Shown here piece by piece: positions 17,119 to 27,200 of a stretch of 64,000 bases of DNA. The translations under genes were made by a program, and so were the position numbers. This stretch comes from Pseudomonadota bacterium (GTDB lineage Bacteria; Pseudomonadota; Gammaproteobacteria; Burkholderiales; Burkholderiaceae_B), in NCBI GenBank assembly GCA_023423975.1, contig JAFAEO010000063.1:139137-203136 (forward strand). The letters run 5' to 3'. Below the pieces are notes generated by a model that saw only the letters and a list, made by a program, of their open reading frames with translations, ran no database searches and was not told where the DNA came from. How positions within the stretch are numbered: position 1 is the stretch's first letter; each line of letters begins with the position of its first letter.

Positions 17119-18288
17119 TTAGTTCAGGTCCTGGGCAAATTCCCAGTGGCCGTTCTTGACGCGTAGCAGCACCCGGGCGCGTTCGTCCAGCCCTGAATGG
17201 TCCTTGGCAGACATGTTGAAGACGCCATGCACGCCGGCTACATCCTTGGTGTTTTCCAGTGCATCGCGCAGCGCCTGGCGAAAGCTCTCGGTGCCGGGTT
17301 TGGCTCCCTTTGCCAGCGCCTTGGGAATGGCAGCGGCAACCAGCGCACCAGCATCGCTCATATGCCCGCCGAACCCACTGACCGAGCCCTTACCATATTG
17401 CGCCTCATATTTCTGTGTGTAGTCCAGGCCGGTAGCGCGCATGGGGTTGGCCTGCGGCAACTGATCCGCAACCAGGATCGGGCCTGCCGGTAAAACCAGG
17501 CCTTCGCAGGCGCTGCCGCACATTTTCAAAAACTCGCTATTGCCGGCCCCATGGGTCTGATAGATCTGACCTTTAAAGCCGCGCTGCTTGAGTTCGCGCT
17601 GTGGCAGCGCAGCTGCCGTGCCGGACCCGGCAATCAGAATGGCATCAGGCTTGGCGGCCAGCAGCTTGAGCACCTGGCCGGTCACACTGGTATCAGGACG
17701 AGCATAACTTTCCGTTGCTACGATCTCTATTGGCTTTCCCTGCAGTGCATTTTTGAGTTCCTTAAGCCAGTTCTGGCCATAGGCGTCGGAAAAACCGATA
17801 AAACCAATTTTGCCAGCGCCCGCTTTTTCCATTGCCTGTACCACGGCAGTGGCCATCAGCACATCATTTTGCGGTGTCTTGAACGACCAGGTGCGCGCGC
17901 CCTGCACAGGCTCCACAATGCTGGCACTGGCGGCCAGGCTGATCATGGGGATTTTCTTTTCGGCTGCAACATCAATCATTGCCAGCGAACCGGGTGTGGC
18001 GGTGGTGCCGATAATCACATCTGCATTATTCTCGCTGATCAGCTTGCGCATATTGCGCACTGCCTGTGTGGCGTCTGTCGCATCGTCAAGAATGGTATAG
18101 TTGATCTTGGTCGATCCGATCTGACGCGGCAGCAGCGCTACAGTGTTGCGCTCGGCAATGCCCAGCGAGGCGGCCGGACCGGTCGCCGACACCACGACGC
18201 CTACATTAACCGTTGCATCCTCGGCAAGTACCGAATGAGCGCTGGTGGCAAGTACGACGCCAAGCAGGCAGGGCAGGAACTTTTTCAT
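17119..18288 (-). CDS. livK: Branched-chain amino acid ABC transporter, periplasmic substrate-binding protein
   Basis: Periplasmic receptor of type-I fold, 389 residues. The signal peptide is residues 1-22, with predicted cleavage after SVLA. The mature chain starts VNVGVVVSATGPAASLGIAE, the ligand-loop region of Liv-type binding proteins. RNMRKLISENNADVIIGTTA and the C-terminal RVLLRVKNGHWEFA are also typical. First gene of the operon. A candidate sigma-70 promoter lies about 50-75 bases upstream. Ligand identity is not determined; the family also binds aromatic acids, urea and amides. Confidence 0.93.
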   Translation of the reverse strand: MKKFLPCLLGVVLATSAHSVLAEDATVNVGVVVSATGPAASLGIAERNTVALLPRQIGSTKINYTILDDATDATQAVRNMRKLISENNADVIIGTTATPGSLAMIDVAAEKKIPMISLAASASIVEPVQGARTWSFKTPQNDVLMATAVVQAMEKAGAGKIGFIGFSDAYGQNWLKELKNALQGKPIEIVATESYARPDTSVTGQVLKLLAAKPDAILIAGSGTAAALPQRELKQRGFKGQIYQTHGAGNSEFLKMCGSACEGLVLPAGPILVADQLPQANPMRATGLDYTQKYEAQYGKGSVSGFGGHMSDAGALVAAAIPKALAKGAKPGTESFRQALRDALENTKDVAGVHGVFNMSAKDHSGLDERARVLLRVKNGHWEFAQDLN

Positions 18289-18606
18289 GATTTGTCTCTC
18301 AAATATTATGATTTCGCTTAATTACAACTGTCTTAAGATAGTGGGATGCACGCTATAGTCAAACCGGTGGACAATAATATGTCACACTTAAACGCGTAAT
18401 CATACAGTTTTGTCCTGGTAATTCAGGAATGAGGCCCCAATTTACTTTAAAATAGAATGGTTACAGCCTGCATTTTCGAATACACGGCGCAGTGCATCCT
18501 AAAAGCGTGCGGCCGGCAGGCTGCAGGCATTTTATTTAAAGAAACCCGGTACGGCGGTTCAGCACCACCCTAATAGCCGCCACCGTTTTTGATGTAAAGG
18601 CCACCA
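18289..18606. other. Divergent intergenic region livK / msrB
   Basis: This 318-base gap holds the candidate livK promoter (18335-18362) and presumably the msrB promoter. I see no open frame with family character, no tRNA and no convincing riboswitch. A short GGCGG/CCGCC inverted repeat precedes the msrB start. Confidence 0.55.
18335..18362 (-). promoter_or_regulatory. Candidate sigma-70 promoter of the liv operon
   Basis: On the minus strand TTGACT (18362-18357), a 16-bp spacer and TATCTT (18340-18335) form a plausible promoter about 50-75 bases before livK. Spacing is acceptable; the -10 matches 4 of 6 consensus positions. Confidence 0.4.
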
Positions 18607-18999
18607 TTGAAAGTCATCAAGTCCGAACAGCAATGGCGTGAGCTGCTCTCTCCGGAAAGCTACCACGTCACGCGGCAGAAAGGCACAGAGCGTGCCTTCA
18701 CAGGAGAGTACTGGGACCATTTTCAGCCCGGTATCTATACCTGCGTCGCCTGCGGAACACCCCTGTTTGCATCAGACACGAAATTTGACGCCGGCTGCGG
18801 CTGGCCCAGCTACTTCGAGCCTCTTAATCCGCAGAATGTACGCGAAGAAGTCGACACCTCGCACGGCATGACGCGCACCGAAGTGCTGTGCAACGTCTGC
18901 GATGCGCATCTTGGTCATGTTTTCCCCGATGGCCCTCCTCCCACCGGCCTGCGCTATTGCATCAATTCGCTGTCCCTTCGCTTTGACCCCGTAGAATGA
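18607..18999 (+). CDS. msrB: Peptide-methionine (R)-S-oxide reductase
   Basis: Repairs oxidised methionine (R-sulfoxide) in proteins. The 130 residues contain the catalytic Cys118 in RYCINS, a probable resolving Cys64, and zinc ligands Cys46, 49, 95 and 98 (CVAC, CNVC). It starts at TTG 18607; an AAAGG sequence lies just upstream and no in-frame ATG fits. Its stop overlaps the yciB start by 4 bases, opening a small operon msrB-yciB-bolA-like-ppi. Confidence 0.96.
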   Translation: MKVIKSEQQWRELLSPESYHVTRQKGTERAFTGEYWDHFQPGIYTCVACGTPLFASDTKFDAGCGWPSYFEPLNPQNVREEVDTSHGMTRTEVLCNVCDAHLGHVFPDGPPPTGLRYCINSLSLRFDPVE

Positions 19000-19580
19000 A
19001 AAAGCTCCTGTTCGATTTTTTCCCATTGGTCCTCTTTTTTGTGGCCTTCAAGGTTGCAGACATTTACGTGGCAACCTGGGTTGCCATTGCCTGCAGCGTC
19101 CTGCAGATCCTCTGGCTGAAATTGCGTGGTCGCCCGATCGAAGCCACCAACTGGATGAATGTCATCATTATCGTGGTGTTTGGCGGCGCCACCATTTATT
19201 TCCATAACGACACCTTCGTCAAGTGGAAGCCCACGGTGCTTTACTGGATGTTTGCCCTGATCCTGCTGGGCGCGCGTCTGCTGATGAACAAAAACATATT
19301 GCGCAAAATGCTGGCTACGCAAATGAGCCTGCCGGATCGTATCTGGGATCGCCTGTCTGACACCTGGGCCGGCTTTTTTCTGTTTGCCGGCGCCCTCAAT
19401 TTAGTGGTAGCCTTTTCGGGCTATTTTACGCTTGAGCAGTGGGCCGCCTTCAAGGCCTTCGGCATGACCATTCTGCTGGTCATTTTTGCGATTGGCCAAT
19501 CGGTCTGGCTCGGGCGTCATATGCAGGAAGTACCCGCGACCCCAGGGCCTGTGGCCTTGCCGGAGAAAACCAATGACTGA
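18996..19580 (+). CDS. yciB: Inner-membrane protein YciB (intracellular septation protein A family)
   Basis: Polytopic inner-membrane protein of 194 residues with about five or six helices. The family (YciB/IspZ) is linked to cell-envelope integrity and septation in enterobacteria. The opening MKKLLFDFFPLVLFFVAFK and the block LMNKNILRKMLATQMSLPD are diagnostic. It is coupled to msrB (4-base overlap) and to the bolA-like gene (8-base overlap). Confidence 0.94.
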   Translation: MKKLLFDFFPLVLFFVAFKVADIYVATWVAIACSVLQILWLKLRGRPIEATNWMNVIIIVVFGGATIYFHNDTFVKWKPTVLYWMFALILLGARLLMNKNILRKMLATQMSLPDRIWDRLSDTWAGFFLFAGALNLVVAFSGYFTLEQWAAFKAFGMTILLVIFAIGQSVWLGRHMQEVPATPGPVALPEKTND

Positions 19581-19839
19581 TACAGATCGCATTGCGCTGA
19601 TCCGTGAGCGCCTGGCCTCGCTTGAGCCGCAGGCGCTTGACATCGAAGACGAGTCTCATCTGCACAAAGGGCATGCAGGCGCCAGCAATGGCGCGGGCCA
19701 TTACCGCCTGAGCATTCGCTCTGCCCGCTTTAATGGATTGTCCAGGGTAGCCAGTCAGCGTCTGGTCTATGACGCGCTGGGAGATTTGATCCCCTACCCG
19801 ATTCATGCACTGTCCATACAGACCCAACCGATTTCTTAA
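19573..19839 (+). CDS. BolA family protein
   Basis: An 88-residue protein with the class II KH-like BolA fold, which often partners monothiol glutaredoxins in iron handling or acts in stress morphology. ESHLHKGHAGASNGAGHYRL (28-47) is the conserved loop with the metal-associated His, and FNGLSRVASQRLVYDAL (54-70) is the helix signature. The ATG at 19573 lies inside the end of yciB; the overlap is 8 bases. The parvulin gene follows after 14 bases. Confidence 0.93.
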   Translation: MTDTDRIALIRERLASLEPQALDIEDESHLHKGHAGASNGAGHYRLSIRSARFNGLSRVASQRLVYDALGDLIPYPIHALSIQTQPIS

Positions 19840-19853
19840 CCAAAAGGAAAACT

Positions 19854-20696
19854 ATGAAACGTTTTATTTTACTTGCTGTAACTTGCGCCATGACAGTACC
19901 GGCCTTGGCCCAGAACGTGGCCACTGTGAATGGTAAAGCTATTACCAACGATCAGGTAGATACGGCAGTGAAAACGCTCATTGCCCGTGGCGCGACAGAC
20001 AGCCCAGCGCTGCGCGAACAGATTACAGAACAGCTGATCAACAGTGCTGTCCTGTCTCAGGAAGCTGAAAAACAGGGCGTAGACAAAAACCCTGAAGTGC
20101 AGTTCGCCATCGAAAATGCCCGCCAGGAAATCCTGATTGGCTCCATGATGCGTGACTGGGCCAAGACCCACCCTGTCAGTGATGAAGACGTCAAAAAAGC
20201 CTATGACGAGTTCAAGGCCCAGTCTGCCGGTGAACAGGAATATCAGGTCAAGCATATCCTGGTCAAAGACGAAACGGCCGCCAATAAGCTGCTGAAAGAT
20301 ATCAAAGCCAAAAAGGTCAGCTTTGCCGACGCTGCCAAGAAAAACTCTATTGACCCAGGAAGTGGCAAAAACGGCGGCGATCTGGGCTGGGCTCCTGCCG
20401 AAAACTATGTTCCTGAATTTGCCGAAGCGGTAAAAGCGGCGAAAAAAGGTCAGTTGCTGGACAAGCCTGTTAAAAGCCAGTTTGGCTGGCACATCATCCA
20501 GGTGACAGACTCACGTCCGGTCAAGGTACCCACCCTGGAAGAAGCCAAACCGCAAATCAGCCAGATGCTCAGTCAGCAGTCACTGCAGGAACAGATGAAA
20601 AAACTGCGCGACGAAGCCAAAATTGAGAAAACCGCTGCCGAAGGCGCCGCCGAAAAACCCGCTGCGGCTCCCGCAGTAGAGGCACCCAAGCAGTAA
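19854..20696 (+). CDS. Periplasmic parvulin-type peptidyl-prolyl isomerase
   Basis: Predicted exported folding factor of 280 residues. The signal peptide MKRFILLAVTCAMTVPALA is cleaved after residue 19. A SurA-like N-terminal helical part follows, then a parvulin domain at about 130-225 (VKHILVKDE, GGDLGWAPAENYVPEF, SQFGWHIIQV). The tail is Ala/Pro/Glu-rich. Last gene of the msrB operon, followed by a strong terminator. It resembles the PpiC/PrsA-like proteins of Bordetella; the substrate is unknown, perhaps outer-membrane proteins. Confidence 0.92.
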   Translation: MKRFILLAVTCAMTVPALAQNVATVNGKAITNDQVDTAVKTLIARGATDSPALREQITEQLINSAVLSQEAEKQGVDKNPEVQFAIENARQEILIGSMMRDWAKTHPVSDEDVKKAYDEFKAQSAGEQEYQVKHILVKDETAANKLLKDIKAKKVSFADAAKKNSIDPGSGKNGGDLGWAPAENYVPEFAEAVKAAKKGQLLDKPVKSQFGWHIIQVTDSRPVKVPTLEEAKPQISQMLSQQSLQEQMKKLRDEAKIEKTAAEGAAEKPAAAPAVEAPKQ

Positions 20697-20745
20697 GATA
20701 TTGTAAGTCGGGTTCTTTATCCGATTTACCCTGTCACTGACGACT

Positions 20746-20790
20746 ATCCCCCGTCTACCCGTTATCAGGGCCGATGGGGGATTTTTTATT
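20746..20790 (+). terminator. Intrinsic terminator of the msrB-ppi operon
   Basis: ATCCCCC (20746-20752) pairs with GGGGGAT (20776-20782), an inner CCC/GGG pair extends the stem across an internal loop, and a T-rich TTTTTTATT tail follows. It lies 50 bases after the parvulin stop. Confidence 0.8.
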
Positions 20791-21088
20791 GTGGGGTCAG
20801 GATGGGATCCAGATACGGGCTGCCTGACAGACCATCGGTCACCTTTTGGATGTGCCAGAGAAAGGACACGCGCTGCTGCAGCTTACCGCCAGAGTACGCA
20901 TCAAACCGGATTTTCCGGCAAGCGGAGCCGGCCGGGTAACCAACCTGCGCACCCTATCGGGCAAGATTCAACAGGTACACCAGCGCATCCTGCTATGGCT
21001 TGATCTGTGTGATCGGAGAGATGAGAGGGCGAGCGACGCCGATAATCGGGATGTCAGGCACTACCGGCATTGGCCGAACTGGGCCGCC
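20791..21088. other. Intergenic segment between convergent ppi and ligA, no recognised gene
   Basis: Together with the terminator before it, this makes a 392-base gap. Both strands contain short open frames, including minus-strand segments that read like protein but are broken by stops (for example ATG-started PVVPDIPIIGVARPLISPI near 21070, and a second frame near 20800-20910). They could be a decayed gene, but I recognise no family. Confidence 0.4.
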
Positions 21089-23128
21089 TTATTGCCTGAG
21101 CAAGTCCAGCAGGCCTTCTTCGTCAAGTACCGGCACGGACAAGTCGCGGGCCTTCTCCAGCTTGCTGCCAGCCTCTTCTCCCGCAACCACATAGCTGGTT
21201 TTTTTTGATACGCTGCCGCTTACCTTTCCGCCTGCTTCCATGATCAGCTTACCCGCTTCGTCGCGTGTCAGCGTCGGCAGCGTCCCGGTCAGGACAAACG
21301 TCTTGCCTTGCAGTACCGTGCTTTTGACTGACTCGGGCATTTTGACGGTCACGCCCGCTGCGCGCAACGCATCGAGCACTGCAATATTGTGGGGTTCAGC
21401 AAAAAATGCCCGCAGCGACTCGGCGACCACCGGCCCCACATCATTGACCTGAAGAAAAGCAGCTTCATCGGCAGCAATCAGGGCATCAAGCGAACCAAAG
21501 TAACGCGCCAGATCCCGCGCCGTTGTTTCGCCAACATGGCGGATGCCCAGCGCATACACAATGCGGGACAGCTCTACGTGCTTGCTTTCTTCAATGGCCG
21601 CGATCAGGTTTTCTGCCGATTTGCGCCCCATGCGCTCCAGCCCCATGACCTTTTCTACCGACAGCGAATACAGGTCGGCAATTGAGCGAACCCAGTCATG
21701 GTCAACCAGTTGGTCAATCAGTTTTTCACCCAGCCCTTCAATATCCAGGGCCTTGCGTCCTGCGGCATGCAACAAGCTTTGCTTGCGTTGGGCAGCGCAA
21801 AAAAGGCCACCGGTACAGCGGGTCGCCGCTTCATCAGGCAGGCGTTCCACCGCAGAGCCACAAACCGGACACCGCGTCACCATGGCAAACAGCTGTGCAT
21901 CTGCCGGTCGCATTTCCAGTACCGGGCGCAGCACTTCCGGGATCACGTCGCCGGCCCGGCGAACGACCACGGTATCACCAATTCTCACATCCTTGCGGCG
22001 GATTTCGTCTTCGTTATGCAGCGTCGCATTGGTCACCGTCACGCCACCCACAAAGACAGGCTGCAGCCGGGCCACCGGCGTGAGCGCACCGGTGCGGCCC
22101 ACCTGCACCTCGATATCCAGCAGCACGGTTGTCGCTTCTTCGGCAGCAAACTTGTGCGCCAGCGCAAACCGGGGCGCGCGCGAAACAAAGCCCAGTTCCG
22201 TCTGTGCCTTCAGCGAATTGACCTTGTACACCACCCCATCAATATCAAAGGGCAGGTTCGTTCGCGTCTGGCCGATTTCTTCATAAAAGGCCAGTAGCGC
22301 ATCTGGACCGGTCACACGCTTGCGGTACTTGCCTACGGACAAACCCAGGGAAGATAACCAGTCAAGCATGCCGGAATGGGTTTCGGGCAAAGGAGCGACA
22401 AGCCCGTCCAGCTGTCCCCAGCCGTAGGCGAAAAATCGCAACGGCCGCTTGGCTGTATGCCGCGGATCCAGCTGGCGCAGGCTGCCTGCCGCCGCATTGC
22501 GCGGATTGACAAATGTCTTGTCCCCGGCTGCGGCCTGTTGTTTATTGAGTTTTTCAAAGTCACTGCGGTGCATGAGCACTTCGCCGCGCACTTCCAGCAC
22601 CGCCGGAAAGCCCGGCGAGAGCGTGAGCGGGACCGAGCGCAAGGTGCGGATATTGGCGGTCACATCCTCGCCGGACAAACCATCACCACGTGTCGCGGCG
22701 CGCACCAGGCGGCCGTTCTCGTAACGGATGCTGATGGCCAGCCCATCCATTTTGACTTCGCAGTTATATTCTACTTTCTCTGCCGGCCCGAGCATGCCGG
22801 CAGCACGCAGGGCGTCACTTACCCGCTTGTCGAAGGCAGTTACTTCTTCGCTGCTGAATGCATTGCCCAGCGACAGCATGGGCACGGCGTGACGGACACT
22901 GTCAAAAAAAGGCAACGGTGCGCTGCCTACACGCTGCGACGGAGAATCGGCATTGACCCATTCAGGATGCTCGGCCTCGATGGCCAGCAATCGCTGCATC
23001 AGGCCGTCAAACTCGGCATCGCTGATCGTTGGCTCATCCAGAACGTGATAGGCGTGATTGTGTGTATTGATCTGTGCACGCAGGCTTTCCAGTTCAGCCT
23101 GCAACTGTTGTTCTTTGCCCTGCGTCAT
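21089..23128 (-). CDS. ligA: NAD+-dependent DNA ligase
   Basis: Seals nicks in replication and repair using NAD+. The 679 residues show the adenylated Lys126 in KMDG, an OB-fold region around GRTGALTPVARLQPV (344-358), and a four-cysteine zinc finger with Cys420, 423, 438 and 444. Helix-hairpin-helix motifs span about 460-590, and a C-terminal BRCT domain spans about 600-679. It lies 11 bases downstream of zipA and closes the smc-zipA-ligA operon. Confidence 0.98.
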   Translation of the reverse strand: MTQGKEQQLQAELESLRAQINTHNHAYHVLDEPTISDAEFDGLMQRLLAIEAEHPEWVNADSPSQRVGSAPLPFFDSVRHAVPMLSLGNAFSSEEVTAFDKRVSDALRAAGMLGPAEKVEYNCEVKMDGLAISIRYENGRLVRAATRGDGLSGEDVTANIRTLRSVPLTLSPGFPAVLEVRGEVLMHRSDFEKLNKQQAAAGDKTFVNPRNAAAGSLRQLDPRHTAKRPLRFFAYGWGQLDGLVAPLPETHSGMLDWLSSLGLSVGKYRKRVTGPDALLAFYEEIGQTRTNLPFDIDGVVYKVNSLKAQTELGFVSRAPRFALAHKFAAEEATTVLLDIEVQVGRTGALTPVARLQPVFVGGVTVTNATLHNEDEIRRKDVRIGDTVVVRRAGDVIPEVLRPVLEMRPADAQLFAMVTRCPVCGSAVERLPDEAATRCTGGLFCAAQRKQSLLHAAGRKALDIEGLGEKLIDQLVDHDWVRSIADLYSLSVEKVMGLERMGRKSAENLIAAIEESKHVELSRIVYALGIRHVGETTARDLARYFGSLDALIAADEAAFLQVNDVGPVVAESLRAFFAEPHNIAVLDALRAAGVTVKMPESVKSTVLQGKTFVLTGTLPTLTRDEAGKLIMEAGGKVSGSVSKKTSYVVAGEEAGSKLEKARDLSVPVLDEEGLLDLLRQ

Positions 23129-23139
23129 GACACATGCCT

Positions 23140-24240
23140 TTAGGAGAAGACCCGCAAGGCGCGTGGCGAGCCGGCCTGCAGACCCTGCTGCTCCAGCTCT
23201 TGGTAAATACCGCGAATCTGTTCATCAATCGCGTGTTCGGACCCTTCCATCACCGGGCGGCCGGAGTCATCGATCAACTGGCCGTCAAGCGACAGCGCCA
23301 GATCACGGGCCACGGCCATCATGCGCGCAAAGGGCGTGTCGTCCGGCGGACTGCAGGGAACGTCCAGCAGCAGATCTACGCGGTTGACGCCGGCATTTGC
23401 CGGGTCATCGGCATGTTCACCGGCCAGCAACAGGACAAAGCGTGGCAAACCATCATGGTTCATCCAGGCCAGGCCATTGCGGTATTCGGTAAAGCCCTTG
23501 GCGCGAGCAACGTCGATCACGCTACGAACAGGATGGGGCTGCGCCAGTTGCACAGTCAGGCCCACTTGCGTGTCCAGGTTGGCGCAGACCTGATCCAGTT
23601 TCCCTGCACGGCGCAGCAAGGCAGGCACGTCGGGGCTTTCAACACTGGCATCGAATTCGTGAGCGATTTCATCGGCCTTGGCCCAGGCCTGCGACCATTC
23701 AATTTCGCCCAGTGCACCGGCGCGATTAGCCAACAGAACTGCCATCTGCAACGACACATAATTCTCGTCAGCTCGCAAATCAGCACGATGCAGGCCATCG
23801 TCGGTTTCGGCAAAAAAACGCAATGGCTTGGAGCCGGCATACAGGGCGCTTCGGGTGTAACGGTGCAAATCAGCGCCACCGACGGGAGCAGCAAAATGCA
23901 ACTCAATAACGCCTTCGGTCATTTCGTCAACGGCTTCTTCGTCATGCTGTCCGTCCATGTCATGGGCGGGCAATGTCGCAGAGGGAGCGACAGGGGATGT
24001 GGCAGCAGGTTCATCCTGGTCGCTGGCAAAGACAGGATCCTGCCGATCAACCGGCGCTTTATGGATTGGCGCAACCGGTTTGCGATCCTTAAGCAGGACG
24101 TCATTCTCATGCTCGTCGCCCATACTGAACTGCTCGTGCATTTGCCTGCGCACTCGCTGGTCCTGCCACCAATTGAACAGCAGCACCAGCAGAATCAGCA
24201 CGATTCCGATCGCAATTAAAGCCAGTTGCAAATTACTCAT
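23140..24240 (-). CDS. zipA: Cell division protein ZipA homologue
   Basis: Predicted anchor for FtsZ at the division site. The 366 residues begin with one N-terminal membrane helix (about 5-25), then a basic segment, an acidic Pro/Ala-rich linker (about 45-105) and a C-terminal globular FtsZ-binding domain. The last part includes RFVLLLAGEH and RMMAVARDLALSLDGQLIDD. It lies between smc (20-base gap) and ligA (11-base gap), the order seen in related betaproteobacteria. Confidence 0.88.
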   Translation of the reverse strand: MSNLQLALIAIGIVLILLVLLFNWWQDQRVRRQMHEQFSMGDEHENDVLLKDRKPVAPIHKAPVDRQDPVFASDQDEPAATSPVAPSATLPAHDMDGQHDEEAVDEMTEGVIELHFAAPVGGADLHRYTRSALYAGSKPLRFFAETDDGLHRADLRADENYVSLQMAVLLANRAGALGEIEWSQAWAKADEIAHEFDASVESPDVPALLRRAGKLDQVCANLDTQVGLTVQLAQPHPVRSVIDVARAKGFTEYRNGLAWMNHDGLPRFVLLLAGEHADDPANAGVNRVDLLLDVPCSPPDDTPFARMMAVARDLALSLDGQLIDDSGRPVMEGSEHAIDEQIRGIYQELEQQGLQAGSPRALRVFS

Positions 24241-24260
24241 TGTGTGATTGACCCTTTTGT

Positions 24261-27200
24261 TTACGCTTCGCCAACAAGCTGTACGGCGGACTCGATATCC
24301 ACAGCAACAATTCGGGAAACCCCTTGTTCTTGCATCGTAACACCGATTAACTGCTTAGCCATCTGCATGGCTATTTTATTATGAGAAATAAATAAAAACT
24401 GCGTCTGTTCACTCATGCTGCCAACCAGGTTGGCGTACCTTTCGGTATTGGCATCATCCAGCGGCGCATCCACCTCGTCCAGCAGACAGAATGGCGCTGG
24501 ATTCAGCTTGAACAAAGCGAATACCAGCGCGGTGGCCGTCAGTGCCTTTTCACCGCCTGACAGCAGATGAATCGTACTGTTGCGTTTACCTGGCGGCTGC
24601 GCCATCACCTGTACGCCGGCATCCAGAATTTCTTCACCGGTCATGGACAGGCGCGCCTCACCACCGCCGAACAGCTTCGGAAACAACTCGCCAAAATGCG
24701 TGTTGACTTGATTGAACGTTTCCTGCAACAAATCACGGGTTTCCCTGTCGATACGACGAATCGCATCTTCCAGCGTATCGATGGCCTCGGTCAGATCGGC
24801 GTGTTGCGCATCCAAAAACCCCTTGCGCTCTCGCGACTCGTTCAGTTCGTCCAGCGCGGCCAGATTGACCGATCCCAACGCTTCGATCTGCCGGGATATT
24901 TTCTGCACTTCGGCATGCAGCCAAGTCACTTTGGACCAGTCCTCTGGCAAATCGTTCATCTCTATCTTGAGTGCCGCGCGATCAACCTCGTGTTCGTCCA
25001 GTTGTTCGGAAAACTGCTCTACCGCCAGCCGGGCAGCCTGTTCGTCCAGCTGCAGTTGCATAATATGGGCGCGACGCGGCTCCAGCGACTGTTCGGTGCG
25101 CATGCGAGTTTCATCGGCGCCGCGCAGCGTGGCAGCCAAGTTGTCAAGCTCAAGACGAGCAGCAGCCAGCGCTTCCTCGCGGATCACACGGGTTTCCAGT
25201 GCATCCTGCAACCCGGCCTGGGTGGCGGACTCATCGAAATCAAACAGCTCGGTTTCCAGGTTTTCCAGTTCGTTGCGGGCCTGATTGATCTGGTTGCCGG
25301 CCAGGTCCCTGTTGCGGGTCAGATCAGCAATCCGCGAGGTGAGACCTCGCTGGGTAAAACCTGCTTCCTGTACGCTGCGTTCCAGCTCGCGAATTTGCTG
25401 GCGCGCGGTTTCGGCCGTTTCAGCCAGCGTCTCGCCGGCCATTTCCGCTTCAGCGTAAGTTTCCTGCAGCGTGGCCAGTTCATTGTCCAATGTTTCAAAA
25501 CCGGCTTCGGACTCTTCCTTCTGAGCCAGCAATTCTTCCTGCTGTATGCGGATGTCGGCCAGATCTTCGTTGATGCGTGCGTTGCGCTCTTCACTTTGCT
25601 GCATCTGTGCATGTAACCGGGAATGCTCCATCTGCAGATCATGCACCCGACGGGTCAGCTCAGACAGGCGCTGACGCGCCGGCGTCATCGATTGCGACAG
25701 CGCAGTCCAGGCCGCTTCGCTACGGGCCAGCTGTGTGACGGCCTGATCGGCTATCAGCTGGCGTGCCTTGATTTCGCGTTTAAGGTTGTCGATTTCCTGC
25801 TGGCGGGCCAGCATGCCTGCCTGCTCGGAATCGGCGGCATAAAAACACAGGCCATGCGCATCAGTCACGTGCCCTTCACGCACCACCAATTGCACGCCCA
25901 CCGGCAACGATTGCCGCTGTCCCAGCGCCTCGGTCAGTGATGAGGCCGTGTAAACGCCTTGCAGCCAGCGCCCCAGCAGGATCTTCAGATCGGGGTCGTT
26001 GCAGCGCAACAGCGATAGTAGCGGTGTGTGACCCGGCAGCGCTGCTGGCAGCGCCTCGGCTGTCGGTTTCTGATAAAACGCCAGCCGCGACGGTGGCGGA
26101 TCATCCGTGAAGGCACGCGCCATATCCAGGTCGCGCAGTGGCAGCGCAGTTAAGCGCTCACGCAATACTGACTCCAGCGCTGCTTCCCAGCCCGGTTCAA
26201 TATGTATTTGTTGCCAAAGCCGGCCAAAACCGGCCAGATCATGCTTTTGCAGCCAGGGCTCAAGCGCCCCCTTCTTCTGCACATCTTCCTGCAGGGCGCT
26301 AAGCGCGCTTAGCCGGGCTTCAAGCCTGGCCACATCCTGCGTTTCCTTTTGCGAATTGGATTGTGCGCTGCGGCGTGCTTCGTCCAGCTGCGGCAAGCGC
26401 TCTTCCATGTCCTGCAGGCTCGCCTGCACCTCTTCCAACTGGGCTTCGGCCGCGTTGCGATCACCGGTCAGTTGTTCGAGCCGTCCTGCATCGGGGCTCT
26501 GGATTTCGCCCAGTTCCCGTTCCAGACGTTCGCGGCGCTGCTCCAACTGCTGCAACTGGCGGTCGGCATCACGCTGAGCCTGGGCCGTAAGCGCCAGCTT
26601 CTGCTCAACGCGGGCCAGCTCGGATCGCATGGTTTCACGGCTTGCCGACGCACTACGTACTTTTTCTTCTACTTCAGGCATGTCAGCCTGACGCGATTCC
26701 AGTTCATCCTGGACCATGGCTGCGCGCTCGGCGGCAGCGGCCAGTTCTTCCTCAAGCTCGGCAATTTGTTCAGTGCAGTGTGTCAGTTGATCTTGCCACT
26801 CCTGCATCTGGGTGTTGAGTGTCGCCTTGCGTGCCTGCAGGCGGTTGCGCGCATCCACCACATGGCGAATTTCGGTCTCAAGGCGGCTGACCGTGGTATT
26901 GGCCTCGTACATGGCGGCCTGGGCTGCGTGCACTGCGTCACTTGCCTGATAATGCGCCTGTCGGCGTTTTTCCACTTCGCTTTCTGAAGCGCGCAGTTCT
27001 GCGAGCGAGGCCTCCAGTTCGGTCTGGGCCTTTTCGATCTCCTGGGCTTTTTTCTCCTGATCGGATCGGGCATTTTCTTCCCGGATCAGCCAGAGTACAT
27101 GCTGCTTTTTTTCACCGTCGTGCTGCAGGTCACGATACTTGCGCGCCACTTCGGCCTGCGCTTCCAGGCGGTTCAGCTGCGACTCAAGCTCGCGCATAAT

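Noticed and set aside
20846..21208. 120-codon plus-strand frame between ppi and ligA
   Set aside because: It runs into ligA antisense, lacks a ribosome site and matches no family I know.
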